NCBI GenBank assembly: GCA_002104905.1
Contig: MCFE01000300.1
Coordinates: 1-64,000, forward strand
DNA: 64,000 bases
Reading direction: 5' to 3'
From: Basidiobolus meristosporus CBS 931.73
Lineage: Eukaryota; Basidiobolomycota; Basidiobolomycetes; Basidiobolales; Basidiobolaceae
Made by a program: the position numbers and the translations under genes. Shown here piece by piece: positions 33,107-45,211 of this stretch. The notes beneath the pieces are model-generated. The model was not told the DNA's origin. It searched no databases and saw nothing but the letters and a program-made list of their open reading frames with translations. Within the stretch, counting starts at the first letter, position 1. Every line of letters starts with the position of its first letter.

Positions 33107-33117
33107 CTCCCACTCAG
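33107..33117 (-). repeat. Polypurine tract of copia element 1
   Basis: On the minus strand CTGAGTGGGAG directly precedes the LTR start TGTTGTAAAAA. The same word precedes the 3' LTR of element 2 (47763-47772), so it is the plus-strand primer site of both families. Confidence 0.7.
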
Positions 33118-35873
33118 CTAAATGCTCATACTAACTAGTCCTAATTTTGACCTAAGATATTCAAACTTGTCTCGAGCCAATGGTTTGGTAAATATGTCTG
33201 CAATCATTTCTTCTTAAGGACAGTAAGCTAAGCTAACCAAGTTATTCTGTATAGCTTCATGTATGAAATGATGTCTAATATCTATGTGCTTAGTTCTAGC
33301 ATGAAAAGTTTGATTTCTACCCAATTGTATATACCCTTGATTATCTTGAAATAGAGTAAAAGGCGTTTTTTGACATAGGCCTAAATCTGTAAGAAGCTTT
33401 CTTAACCACATTGCTTCTTTTGTAACTCAAAAAGCTGCCAAATACTCTGCCTCTGTGATAGAAAGCTCTATAGTTGGTTGCATTCTGAATTCCATAAAAT
33501 TGCTCCTTGACAGTAAAGAAAGATGTATTCTGTGGTGGATCTTCTGTCTTCCAAATTTTGTCCCCAATCAGCATCAGAGTATCCCACAAGATCCTGTTCT
33601 GAGTCCTTATAAGTGTATCTTAAGCAGATATCAGCAGTTCCTTTTAGGTATCTAAAAACTGGCTTAACTGCTGCAATATGATCAGATCTATAATTCTGAT
33701 TATGTTGGCTGACAACTCCCACTGAATATGAGATATCTGGATGTGTTCCAAGCATGATTTATATCAGACTGCCAATCATAGATTGATAAGGAAAGTCAGG
33801 GCTTTCAGATGGCACCAAGCTCTCTTGATTTGGTTGAGTTTTGACCAAGTTAAGGTTTGTCTCCTTTGGGGTAGCTGCCAGTTTACAGTCTACCATTTGG
33901 TACTTCATTAGTAAATCTTGAATATACTTGGATTGGCTTAGCATATTAGTCTGGGTACTTCTGTCTATGGAGAACTTTACCCTAAGTAGTAACTGAGTTC
34001 TCCTAGATTGGATATCTTGAGCTCTTTAGATAGGCTGGATTTAGTCTCTTCCAATGCTGCTAGGTTATTGGTGGCTATAATAAGATCATCCACATATATA
34101 GCTAATAGAACTGGATTTGCTCTATCTGGCTTATAATATATATACTATAGTCAACATTACCCCTATTGAAACTCAAGGATTCCAAATAAGAATATATGTT
34201 GCAATTCCAGGCTCTTGGTGATTGTTTGAGACCATAGAGAGATTTCTTAAGCTTGCAGACCAAATGGGGGTTATCTTGGTCAGCAAACCCATCAGGCTGG
34301 TCCACATACAAGGCCTCATCAAGTTCTTCATTCAAAAATGCAGTTTTACATCCATTTGATGTATAAAAAACGTATATTTGGCTGCAATAGCCAATATTAA
34401 TCTGATGGAATTAAACTTTGCTACCAGTGCAAAGGTCTCAGTATAGTCAAGTCCTTTTGTTTGAGAGTATCCTTTGACCACAAGTCTTGCTTGGAATCTT
34501 TCTATTGTTCCATCATCCTACATTTTGTCTCAAAGACCCATCTGCATTCAATTGATATTTGGTTGATTGGTAATTTGACCAAGTCCCTAGTTTGATTTTC
34601 CATTAGGGCCTGATATTCCTCAGTCATTGCAGATCTCCAAAACTTAGTCCAAGGCCTATTTAGGTCTGTATCCATATCATGCTTCAAATGGAGTAGAATC
34701 ACAAAGTATTCTGTTCTAACTCCTATTTTCAAGGTATACAGCTGTGGCAACTGATTTTGCCTAAAAATCATAGGATAATTTTTGATCATGGATCACAAAT
34801 CTTACCATATCAATTATTGATCAGTTTGCACATTCTGCTACTCCATTTTGCTGTGGGGAGTATGATACAGTAGTCTCTTGCTTTATCCCATGAATTTTGC
34901 AGAAGTGGACAATGAGTTTTGAGGTATATTCTCCACCATTATCAGAGCATATTTTCTAAATTTTTTGACCAGTTTCACTCTCCACCATGGCTTTAAACTC
35001 CCTGAACTTAGACAGTGCTTCTTCCTTTCTCTCCATGAAGTAGACCCACATGTATCTTGTATACTCATCAACAAAAGTGATTAAATAACTCATCCCACCT
35101 AAGGATAAATTTTGCATAGGTCCACACAGATCTGAGTGAATTAGATCTAATTTTTTCTTAGTTATGATTAACCCAGAGCTCTTGAGCAGTTGTCTGGCTT
35201 GTTTCCCATATATGTGGGCTTCACAATACTCTAAATTAGCTGGGGGATCAAATTTTACTCTGGAAATTAGCTGATCTTTGATCATTTTGCGCAAATAATC
35301 AAAATTGATGTGCCCCAATCTCCTGTGCCAGAGCATTGGTGTTTCTTCTTATAAGTTACTGATATTGGCTTCCAGATATGATGGAATATAAGCCCACTTG
35401 TACAGATTCCAATCTCTGATACCCAAAGCAATATAGGCATCATATTGATCAGTGATCCTGCATCCAGAATTGTCAAATCTGAAGCTGAGTCCTTCTAATG
35501 TGGCCTTGCTTGCAGATAGCAGGTTCTTGGCTATTTCTGATACATAGAGCACTTCATCAAAGGTCAGTATATGGCTTCCTTCACTGCCACTATGGTTTAC
35601 TTGGATAGTTCCTTCTCCCACTGCATCAAGTGTTGTATTGTCACCCATGAAAACCTTCTTGGTTGAAATTTCTTGATGTTGTATAAAAAGTTCTCTTTGG
35701 TGTGTAAAGTGATGAGATGCTCCATTGTCAATATGCCACATCTGAGAATCTTTGTTTGTGGTCATGTTTAGTGCAGATATGACTAGTCTATCTTCAGTTG
35801 TTGCAGCATTTCCATATTCAGGCTTCCTTTGCTGATTATCTCTCTTTTTGCAACACCAGTCTGATGTGTATCC

Positions 35874-36222
35874 TGTTGTAAGAGTCTTGGAGATATTGGA
35901 AGTGATTGGGAGAACAAGTAGATTATGTGGTTTTCACTTAATGATTTATTGAATGTAAAAGTGGTATTTATACTTTTACCTGGTCTTGGCATTACAAACA
36001 TGTAGAATAGGTTAAGGAAGGTCCCAAGAACATGTGTGCAAAGTTTGGGGCTGTTTGGACAACTTATCTAATTTTCATGTTCTGGGTACCTGGTATTTTG
36101 GTGAAAATATTCTAAGTAAATCCCGACAAGGAATTTGGTCAGTATTCTCTAGGATTTGAAGGTGATGATCTAGGTGACTAAGTTAGGTGAATATTTAGGT
36201 GGAAATACGAATTTTTACAACA
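35874..36222 (-). repeat. Solo family-1 LTR (349 bp) inserted in element 1
   Basis: The block has TGTTGTAA/TTACAACA inverted ends and is flanked on both sides by TATCC (35869-35873 and 36223-36227), a perfect 5-bp target-site duplication. It splits the gag zinc-knuckle region of element 1; removing it and one TATCC restores the order seen in related copies. A full element evidently inserted and then collapsed by LTR recombination. Confidence 0.85.
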
Positions 36223-36939
36223 TATCCTTTCCTTTTGCAGTAGTTGCAAAACAGGTTGCTGTTGCCTTTGTAAGGTCTTGGGTACCTCCTTTGTTAGTTA
36301 TCATTGGTTATTTAAGCATCTTCTTCTTCCTTCTTATTGGCACTTGATTTTCTTAATTTTTCATCCAGGAGCCTTCCATATATGCAATAGAAGTTCAAAT
36401 CTTCAGTTCTGGACTCTAGGGCTGATACAAAGCCCTGAAACCTGTCTGTCAGGCTATGCAGGATAGTTACTATCACATTGTCATCAGTAGTTGGTACACC
36501 CACAGATTACATCTCATCTACCAGCAGGGTAATTCTGTTGATTAGATTTTCATTTCCTCTCCTGGCAGCATCTTTTTAGAAAAGAGTTTTTGTCTCAGAT
36601 ACATTTTCTTAGCAGCTGAACATGACTGGTGGGTGTCTTCTAATGCCATCCTGGCATTCTTTGCCATTTTGCTCTTGAGCATTGAATTAGCAATTTGTCT
36701 TTAACATTAAGGCAAATGCCGTCAAAGGCCCTTTGTTCTTTCCTTTGGTACTCTAAGGCTTTCTCTGCCACATTTTTAGGATAGAATTCATCTCCCATGA
36801 CAACATATCAAGGGCTCTTTTTTGTAGCAGCCTCCTTATCTTCACCTTCCACGCTTGGTAGTTAGATCCATCAAATTTTGCAGCAGAGGGAAATATTCCA
36901 GTAATAGCAGTAGTAGACATCACAGAGAGTGACAGCTTG

Positions 36940-36951
36940 GGGCTCATAACC
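36940..36951 (-). repeat. Primer-binding site of copia element 1
   Basis: Minus-strand GGTTATGAGCCC follows the LTR end (…TTACAACA) directly. It is complementary to GGGCTCATAACC, the anticodon stem-loop of initiator tRNA-Met, rather than to a tRNA 3' end. This is the half-tRNA priming arrangement known for Drosophila copia. Confidence 0.7.
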
Positions 36952-37298
36952 TGTTGTAAGAGTCTTGGAGATATCTGAAGGGATAAGGAGGAGAAGTAAT
37001 TTATGTGGTTATCACTTAATGATTTATTGATTTTAAAAGTAGTATTTACACTTTGACATGGTCTTGGCATTGAAAACATATAGAATAGGTTAAGGAAGGC
37101 CCAAGAACATGTGTGCAAGGTTTGGAGCTGTTTGGATAACTTTGGGAATCTTCATGTTCTTGGCACCTGGTATTTTGGTGAAAATATTCTCAGTAAATCC
37201 TAACAAAGAACTTGGTGAGTATTATCTAGGATCTGAGGGTAATGATCTAAGTGACTAAGTTAGGAGAATATTTAGGTGGAATTACAAACTTTACAATA
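36952..37298 (-). repeat. 5' LTR of copia element 1
   Basis: A 347-bp block aligns along its length with the solo LTR at 35874-36222 (shared TTAATGATTTATTG, GGTCTTGGCATT, AACATGTGTGCAAG, CTAAGTGACTAAGTTAGG). The outer end reads TTACAATA instead of TTACAACA, a C-to-T change. Confidence 0.8.
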
Positions 37299-39787
37299 GT
37301 AAATACTATAGTCAACATCAGTTCTTTTGAAACACAAATATTCCAAACAAGAATCTATTTGCAATTCCAGGCTCCTGGTGATTATTTGAGTCCATCTAGA
37401 GATTTTTTCAGCTTTCAGGCCAAGTGGGAGTTATCTTAGTCAGCAAACCCATCAGGCTGGTTCATATACATATCCTTTTCAAGTTCTCCATTTAAAAATG
37501 CAGTTTTTACATCCGGTTTGTGTATAAAAAATTTTATATGGCTGCAATAGCCAATATTAATATGATGGAATTAAACTTGGCTACTGGTGCAAAGATCTCA
37601 GTATAGTCAAGTACTTTTATTTGAGAGTATCCTTTGGCCACCAGTCTTACTTTGTATCTTACAATTCCACCATCAGCCTTGTATTTCTTCTCAAAGACTC
37701 ATCTGCATCCAATTGATTTCTGAGTGATTGGTAATTTGACCAAGTACCAATTTTGATTTTCCATTAGGGCCTGGTATTCCTCAATCATTGAAGATCTCAA
37801 AAACTTTGTCTGAGGGCTATTAAGGGCCTCTTTCACAGTCTTGGGCTCATTGATATAGACTGAATAGGCACAGGCTAAGTTTGTACCCACGTTGATTTGA
37901 TAATTTGGGCTATTTCTTGTCCAGTTGAATCTCCAGGCATATGATACCAGAATGCTCACTTCTGGGATATTCCTGGCACTGCTACAGGCTGAAAAACAGT
38001 TGTAGAGTTCTCTGGAGGGAAAAATATCTCATTGTTTTGCGATAATTCAATCCTGACATTTGGTGGACTTGAGATCAGCTGTTCATCATCCTCTGATGTC
38101 AGTTTTTGTGAGAAATTTGAGTATCAGTCAGACTACACAGCCATGGACCTGATCAGCTTTTTTGCTATTGTATTGTAGAATCTATATGCTTTACTCTCAT
38201 TGCAGTAGCCAAAAAATATGCATTTTACCCTTTTTGGCCCATATTTTGACTGATTCCTGGGCAGTTTCTTGGCATATGCTGTACGCCCAAATATTTTTAG
38301 ATGTTCTGCACTTGGACAGTATCCATATCATGTTGCAAATGGAGAAGAACCACAAAGTATTCTGTAATAACTCCTATTTTTTAGGTATACAGCTGTGGTC
38401 ACTGATCCTGCTTAAAAATCATAGGGTAATTTTTGGTCATGGATCACTTATCTTGCCATATCAACTAATGTTCTGCTTGCACATTCTCCTACTTCATTTT
38501 GCTGTGGGAAGTATGGTAGAGTAGTCTCTTGCTTTATCCCATAAATTTTGCATAAGTGGATAAAGAGTTTTGGGATATATTCTCCACCATTGTCACAGCG
38601 TATTTTCTTGATTTTTTCATCAGCTTTTCTATCTACCATGTTTTTAAGCTCCCTAAGACTGGACAGAGCCTCTACCTTTCTCTCCATGGGGTAGACCCAT
38701 ATGTATCTTGTATAATCATCAATAAAAGTGATTAAATACTTCATCCTGCCTATGAATAAATCTGGAATAGGTCTACACAGATCTGAGTGAATTGAACTTA
38801 TTTTTTCTTAGCTTTGATTAACCCAGGGCTCTTGAATGGTGTTCTGGCTCTTTCCCATATATGCAGGCTTCACAGATCTCTGAATTAGCTGGGGGAGCAA
38901 TATTCACTCCAGAAATTTGCTGATTTTGATCATTTTGGGTAAATAATCAAAATTGATGTGCCCAAATCTCCTGTGCCAAGGTATTGGTGTTTTTTTACTC
39001 AAGTCACTTATAATGGCTTCCAGATATGCCAGAATATAGATCAACTAATACAGATTTTGATCTATGATATATAAGCAATATGAGTACAATTGTAATCAGT
39101 GATCCTGCATGCAGAATTGTCAAAGCTGAAACTGAGTCCTTCTGTTGTGGCCTTGCTATTGTCACCTATGAAAACCTTCTGAACTGGAATTTCTTGATAT
39201 GTGGTAAAAATTTCTTTTTGGTGTGTAAAGTGCTGATGCTCCGGAATCAATGTACCACATCTGAGAACGCTTGTTTGTGGTCATATTTAGTGCTGATATG
39301 AATAGTCTATCTTCAATTATTGCAGCATTTTCATATTCAGGCCTTTTCTGCTGACAATATCTTTTTTTCCAGCACCATTCTGATGTGTCCCTTCCTTTTG
39401 CAGTAGTTGCAAAACAGGTTGCTATTGCCTTTAAAAGGTCTTAGTTATATCTGTTGCTGGTTATCACTGCTTACTAAAGCATTTTCTTCTTCCTTCTTAT
39501 TAGCGCTTGATTATCTTAATACTTCATCCAGGAGCCTTTCATATACATAAAATAAGGTCAAATATTCAGTTTTGCACTCAAGTGCAGATGTAAGGCCCTG
39601 AAACTTGTCTGTCAGACTATTCAGAATGGTTACTATCACATCCGCATTGGTAGTTGGTGTGCCTAAAGATTCCATCTCATCCACCAGCAGGGCAATTCTA
39701 TTAATTAGATTTTTCATTTCTTCTCCTGGCAGCATCCTTGTAGTAAAGATTTTTTGTCTGAGATACATTTTCTTAGCAGCTGAACAT

Positions 39788-40135
39788 TGTTGTAAGAATT
39801 AAGTTGTCACCAGAGTAATCATGCCAACTTAGTCACACAGATCTACTCTTTGATTAGTGTTCAGTCCTGACCAAATTTCCTGTTAGGATTACATAGAATA
39901 TTTTCATCAAATTATCAGGTACCCAATTTATGATCTTTCTTAAAGTTGTCCAAAAGCCCCCAAACTTTGCACACAAATTCTTGGGACCTTCCTTAACAAA
40001 ATCTAGACATATGTTTTCCTACTTTATCAAAAGTATAAATACCCATACTTTTCATTAATAAATCTACAAGTAAATAACTTGTTAAACCTCTAGTTCTCCA
40101 CATCACTGCAAGTACTCCTCAGAATATTACTACAA
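39788..40135 (+). repeat. Solo family-1 LTR in plus orientation inside gag of element 1b
   Basis: It starts TGTTGTAAGAATT after the gag segment …GCAGCTGAACAT and follows LTR order in plus orientation (CAACTTAGTCACACAG, TTGTCCAAAAGCCCCCAAAC, AATAAATCTACAAGTAAATA). It ends near TACTACAAA, after which gag resumes. The target duplication is no longer clear. Confidence 0.7.
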
Positions 40136-40468
40136 AATGAATGATAGGTGTATTCTACTGCCTTCCAGGCATTCTTTGCTGTTTTTATTTGTGAGCATTG
40201 AATTAGCAATTTGTCTTTGCCATTGAGGTAAATACAGTTAAAGGCACTTTGTTCTTTCTTCTAGTACTCTAATTACTCCTTTCCCACATCTTTAGGAGGG
40301 TGTTACCATCCCATAACAATTTCCAAAAGGCCTTTTTCTTGTAGCAGCATCTTCATCTTCACCTTCCACACTTGGTAGTTATATCCATACAACTTTTCAG
40401 CAGAGGGAAAATTTCCAGTATTTGCAATAGTCAATATTGCAAAGAGTGATAGCTAGGGGTGCATAATC

Positions 40469-40815
40469 TGTTGTCAGAGTCTTGGAGATATTGGAAATGA
40501 TTGGGTGAGCAAGTAGATAATGTGGTTTTCAATTGATGATTTATTGCATGTAAAAGTAGAGTTTGTACTTTTACATGGTCTTGGCAAAACAAGCACATAA
40601 AATATGCATAGGAAGGTCCCAAAATCATGTGTGCAAAGTTTGGGGCTGTTTGAGCAACTTTGAGAATTTTCATGTTTTGGGTACCTGATATTTTGGTGAA
40701 ATATTCTAGAAAAATCCTGACACAGATTTTGGTGAGTGTTCTCTGAGATTTGAAGATAATGATCTAAGTGACTGAGTTAGGTAAAATTTAGGCAGATTTA
40801 CATATTTTTACAACA
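40469..40815 (-). repeat. 5' LTR of copia element 1b
   Basis: A 347-bp copy of the family-1 LTR with ends TGTTGTCAGAG and TTTTTACAACA on the plus strand. Confidence 0.8.
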
Positions 40816-42344
40816 AAATATGCTAGACCTGGGTAGTTACTAGAATGTGATTGCTGAATTCTTAATTTTGCTGAGGCACAATCCTAATTTTGTTGAGATG
40901 CACACTAAACCAAAAGGTTTACTAACCTGTATTTATACTTCTCTGTGCAAGTGGAATTAATAAGCACCAAGTGACTGAGCTAATTGAAATTAGTTTGGAT
41001 GTTGATAGTCACATAAGATAGATGGAAATTGCATCATCAGCCAGCTGATGCTTTCACAACTGCTGAGTGGTTAGACAGATTTCAGATGACTAATCACTTG
41101 GAAAGGCTTAGTTGATCAGTGGAGGACATAATGACCATATGAAAATTGATCAGTTATGACAGCTAAAAATAAGTTCTGGGAAGTGATAAAATGAACCATA
41201 AAAAGGATACGTTATGGGTGGGTGAGGGAAAATTAGTTAGGGTACTAGACTCTCTAGAGTAAAATAGGTTAGGTTTTAAATGATGATGCACAACAGTGTT
41301 CCTCTGCTGTTACTTTGGGAAATGGCTAAATTCTTGGCTGTGATATTGAGCTACTTGAATTCCTTCTTTGCAGCATAAATACTGCATTTTCTACCTAGGT
41401 TATTGATTGCTCTACATATGTTATCTACTCATTCATGTACTAGACTATTTCCTGACTTCTCTGGGCATTTGCTTCTATCCAAAAAGCCACTGTACCTAAT
41501 TACCTGCTTAATACTTTGGTATGAGCTGACAATATACTGGCTGAAATGGGCCAAGGTGATGTTACAGAAGTGAGTCAGACCAAAGGGAGGATAGTGTTAC
41601 ATATAGATCTATATATGGTGACACTGCTTTGTTTAAAATGCTTAATATGGCAGGTCATCATGGAATCTTACAGTCATGCAGCTGCAATGTTTCAAATACA
41701 AGACTGTCTTGAATTTGCGTGCACATCAACAATAAAGTGACATAATAACATTATATTTGAGTGTCTACACTGCAAGAGAAAAGAAAAAGACCATGTGGCT
41801 ATTTTCACAAGCCTCTCAGCCATGTGGCACACAGACAGCATAGGAAGTACTATAAGGATCACAGATAGTATTATGCACACAAGTCATATTCAACCATTCA
41901 TTGGTAACTTCAGTACCAACAATATTTTGCAAGCCACTTGATACTGCTGTAACACTGCCTAGCTGTACTTGTCACCTTGTGCAAACTGAGTCTAGAGAGT
42001 TTGTGATGCCTTTGGGCTCACCTCAGCCTTTGGAGTATAGCATGTAGAGTGATAGCTCAGAAGAAAAAGGCTTGCTGATGGATTGTGAGTCTATCTCCCT
42101 TAACATCAGTACCCTGCATGAGCCTGGCAAAATCCCAATATTCAAGGAGACAACACCCATAGAGAAAAAAAGCCAAGGATACTTTATCAAGCAAGGTGAA
42201 CCCAGCAACCCATTTACTGGAAAATGATGCAATGTTGAGGCTAGAGGAGCGCATGCATCCACTAATATGAGTAATGGGGGCTTTGAGGATTTACAACTAC
42301 TTCTTGCCAAATAATTCCAGGATGCAACTTACCATTTACATACG
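40816..42344 (+). repeat. Unclassified repeat X, copy B, plus unassigned AT-rich sequence
   Basis: Several segments recur elsewhere. 41410-41560 resembles 45225-45400 (GCCACTGTACCTAAT, GCTGACAATATAC). 41770-41880 resembles 45940-46060. 42040-42340 resembles 32325-32612. On the plus strand 42095-42230 reads as a peptide with STLHEPGKIPIFKETTPIEK, QGYFIKQGEPSNPFTG and NGGFEDLQLLLAK, broken by one stop. I do not recognise the family; structure suggests a decayed protein-coding transposon. Confidence 0.5.
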
Positions 42345-45211
42345 CTTACAATCAAATAAAAAAGTTCCAAGTTTAACTACCATTCAGGGTCTGATATTCT
42401 CAGTCATTAAAGATCTCCAAAACTTTGTCTGAGATCTATTAAAGGCCTCTTTTATAGTCTGGGGCTCATCAATATGTACTGAATAGACATAGGCTAAGTT
42501 TGTACCCTCATTGATAGTAAATTGGGCTATTTCTTGTCCATTTGTATTACCTGGCATTTGATAATTGAATAAGCACATCAGGGATATTCCTGGGCACTGC
42601 TTCTGGCTGAACCACAGCTTTATAGTCTTTTGGAGTGAAAAATATTTAATGTTTTGCTCTAATTCAATCCTGGCATCTGGTGGACTTGAGATCAAATTTT
42701 TGTCATCATTTGATGTTATTTATGTGAAAATTTTGAATATTTATCAGACTAAACAGCCCTGCATCTGATCAGCTTCTTTGTTTTTGTATTGTAAAGTCTG
42801 TATGCTTTATTCTCATTGCTGTAGCATAAAAACATGCATTTTTCACTTTTTGGCCCATATTTTGACTGATATCTAGGCTGTATTTTAACATATGCTCTGC
42901 ACCCAAATATTCTTAGATGTTCTGCACTTGGTTTGTATACATACCATTCTTCATATGAGGGGGATTCAGACAGTATTCTGTTATGACTCCTATTTTTAAG
43001 GTAGACAGCTGTGGCAACTGATTCCTCCCAAAATCATAGGATAAATTTTGATCTTGGATAATAGATCTTGCCATATCAACTATTTGTCTGTTTGCATGTT
43101 TTGCTAACCCATTTTGCTGTGGAGAGTATGGTAGAGTAGTCTCTTGCTTTATCCAATGAACTTTGCAGAAGTAGATGAAGAGTTTTAAGGTATATTGTCA
43201 ACCATTGTCCAAGTGTATTTTCTTGATTTCTTCACCTGTATTTCTCTTCACCATAGCTTTAAACTCCCTGAGCTTACATGGAGGATCATCCTTTCTCTCC
43301 ATCAAGTAGACCCACTTGTTTCTTGTATAATTATCAATAAAAGTGGTTAAATACTTCATCTAGCTTACAGATATATCTTGCATAGATCCACAAAGATCTG
43401 AGTGAATTAGATCTATTTTTTTCTTAGTTATGATTATCCCAGTGCTCTTGAGTGGTTGCCTGGCTTGTTTCTCATATATACAGGTGTCACAGTACTCCAC
43501 GTCAGTAGGGTCATCAATACTTTTTCAGGAAGTTAGCTGATCTTTGATCATTTTTCCCAAATAATCAAAAATGATATCTCCAGATCTCCATGCCAAAGCA
43601 TTGCTTTTTCTTCACTTAAATACCTTAAGTTGGCTTCCAGGTATAATGGAACATAAGTCAACTTGCATTGATTCTGATCTCTGATTCCCAAAGCAATATG
43701 GTACCATTTTGATCAGTGATTCAGCATCCAGAATTGATAAAGCTGAAACTGCATCCTTCTGCTGTGGCCTTGCTTACAGATAGTAGGTTCATGGCTATTT
43801 CTGGTACATGGAGTGCTTCTTTAATGGTAAGGGTGTGGCTTCCTTCACTGCTGATTAAGATCTACCTGCATAGTTCCTTCTCCCACTGCATCAAGTGTGC
43901 TATTATAACCCATGAAAACATTGTTAATTGGAATTTCTTAATATTGGGTAAAAAGTACTTTTTGGTGTGTAAAGTATTGAGATGCTGCAGAGTCAGCATG
44001 TTAAATGATCTGAGAATCCTTCTTTTATGGCTGTATTTGGTGCAGATATGAAAAGGCTATCCTCTGTTGTTGCAGCATTTCCAAATTCATGCTTCCTTTG
44101 CTTATTATCTCTCTTTTTCAAGAAACCATCTGATGTATGTCCTTTTCTTTTGCAGTAGTTGCAAAAAAGATTGCTGTTGCCTTTGAAGGACCTTGAGTAC
44201 CTCCTTTATTGGCTAACATTGCATATTAAATCATTGGCTTCTTCCTTCTTATTGGCACTTGATTCTTTGATTCTTCATATAGGAGCCTTCTGTATGCAAA
44301 ATTTAAGGTCAGATCTTCAGTTCTGGACTATAGGGCTGATATAAGGCCTGAATCTTGCCTGTCATGCTATTCAAGATGGTTGCTATCCCATCCTCATCAG
44401 TAAGTAGTAGCCCCAAAGATTCCATTTCATCCACCAGCTGGGTAGTTCTGTTAATCAGATTTTAGTTTCTGTCTCCTGGCAGCATCTTTGTAGTAAGAGT
44501 TTTTGTCTGAGATACACTTTCTTAGCAGTTGAATATGATTGGCATATGTCTTCCAATGCTTTTCAGGCATTATTTGTGGCTCTTGACCTTCAGCATTGTA
44601 TTAGTAATTTGTCTTTGACATTAAGGCAAATGCAGTTAAAAGCACATTGTTCTTTCTTCCAGTACATTAAGGCTTCCACTCTGGCATTTTTGGGAGGGTA
44701 TTCTTCTCCTATGAGAATATCCTAAAGGCCTCTTTCTTGTAGCAGCATCTTCATCTTCACCTTTCACACTTGGTAATTAGATCTATCCAACTTTTCAGCA
44801 GAGGGAAAAATCCAGTGATAGCAGTAGTAGACATTACAGAGAGTGATAGCTCAGAGCTTGTAACCTGTGTAAGAGCCTTGGAGATATTGGAAGTGATTGG
44901 GAGAACAGGCAGATAATGCAGTCTTCACTCAATGATTATTAAACATAAAAGTAGTATTTATACTTTTATATGTGCTTGACATAACAAGCACATATTATAG
45001 GTTTGGAAAGGTCCTAAGAACATGTGTACAAAGTTTGGGGCTGTTTGGACAACATATCTAATATGCATGTTGTGGGTACTTGATAATGTGGTGAGATATT
45101 CTAGGCAGGTCCCAACTAGGAATTTGGTCAGTATTCTCTGGGATTTGAAGGTAATAATCTAAGTGACTATGTTAGGTAATTATTTAGGTGGATTTACAAG
45201 TCTTTACACCA
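42345..45211 (-). mobile_element. Ty1/copia family 1, element 1c (gag to early RT, 3' part missing)
   Basis: On the minus strand it carries a 5' LTR (44866-45211), gag (about 44830-44110), a protease remnant near 43900, pre-integrase and integrase remnants (about 43600-43080) and the first part of RT (…YQMPGNTNGQEIAQF, KFWRSLMTENIRP at about 42560-42384). RT ends abruptly at about 42345 against repeat X. The copy has more stops and length changes than element 1 and looks older. Confidence 0.75.
44866..45211 (-). repeat. 5' LTR of copia element 1c
   Basis: About 346 bp matching the family-1 LTR (TTGGAGATATTGGAAGTGAT, GTGTACAAAGTTTGGGGC, GTGACTATGTTAGGT), with eroded ends TGTGTAAGAG and TTTACACCA. 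A decayed primer site GGTTACAAGCTC follows on the minus strand. Confidence 0.72.

Larger units (their letters stand above)
33057..37298 (-). mobile_element. Ty1/copia retrotransposon, family 1, element 1 (decayed)
   Basis: Read on the minus strand the order is 5' LTR (36952-37298), primer-binding site, gag (about 36930-36230), protease, integrase, RT, RNase H, polypurine tract (33107-33117) and an LTR remnant. The order PR-IN-RT-RH defines copia. Visible pieces: gag start MSTTAITGIFPSAAKFDGSN; a CNYC zinc knuckle near 36240; protease WHIDNGASHHFTHQ (about 35720); pre-integrase LWHRRLGHINFDYLRKM (about 35330); integrase [32 protein letters not shown] (about 34240) and YVDD (34085-34096); RNase H YSDADWGQNLEDRRSTT (about 33560). 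Multiple stops and frameshifts make it inactive. The 5' LTR abuts RT sequence of element 1b, so it inserted into that older copy. Confidence 0.88.
37299..40815 (-). mobile_element. Ty1/copia family 1, element 1b (5' part, RT truncated by insertion)
   Basis: From the minus strand: 5' LTR 40469-40815, gag (about 40440-39450, split by a solo LTR), protease remnant near 39250, integrase (YLITFIDDYTRYIWVYPMER and KIRCDNGGEYIPKLF at about 38730-38560, with QQNEVGECASRTL) and the beginning of RT (about 38000-37299). RT stops where element 1's LTR begins. The primer site is degraded (GATTATGCACCCC). Heavily interrupted by stops. Confidence 0.82.
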
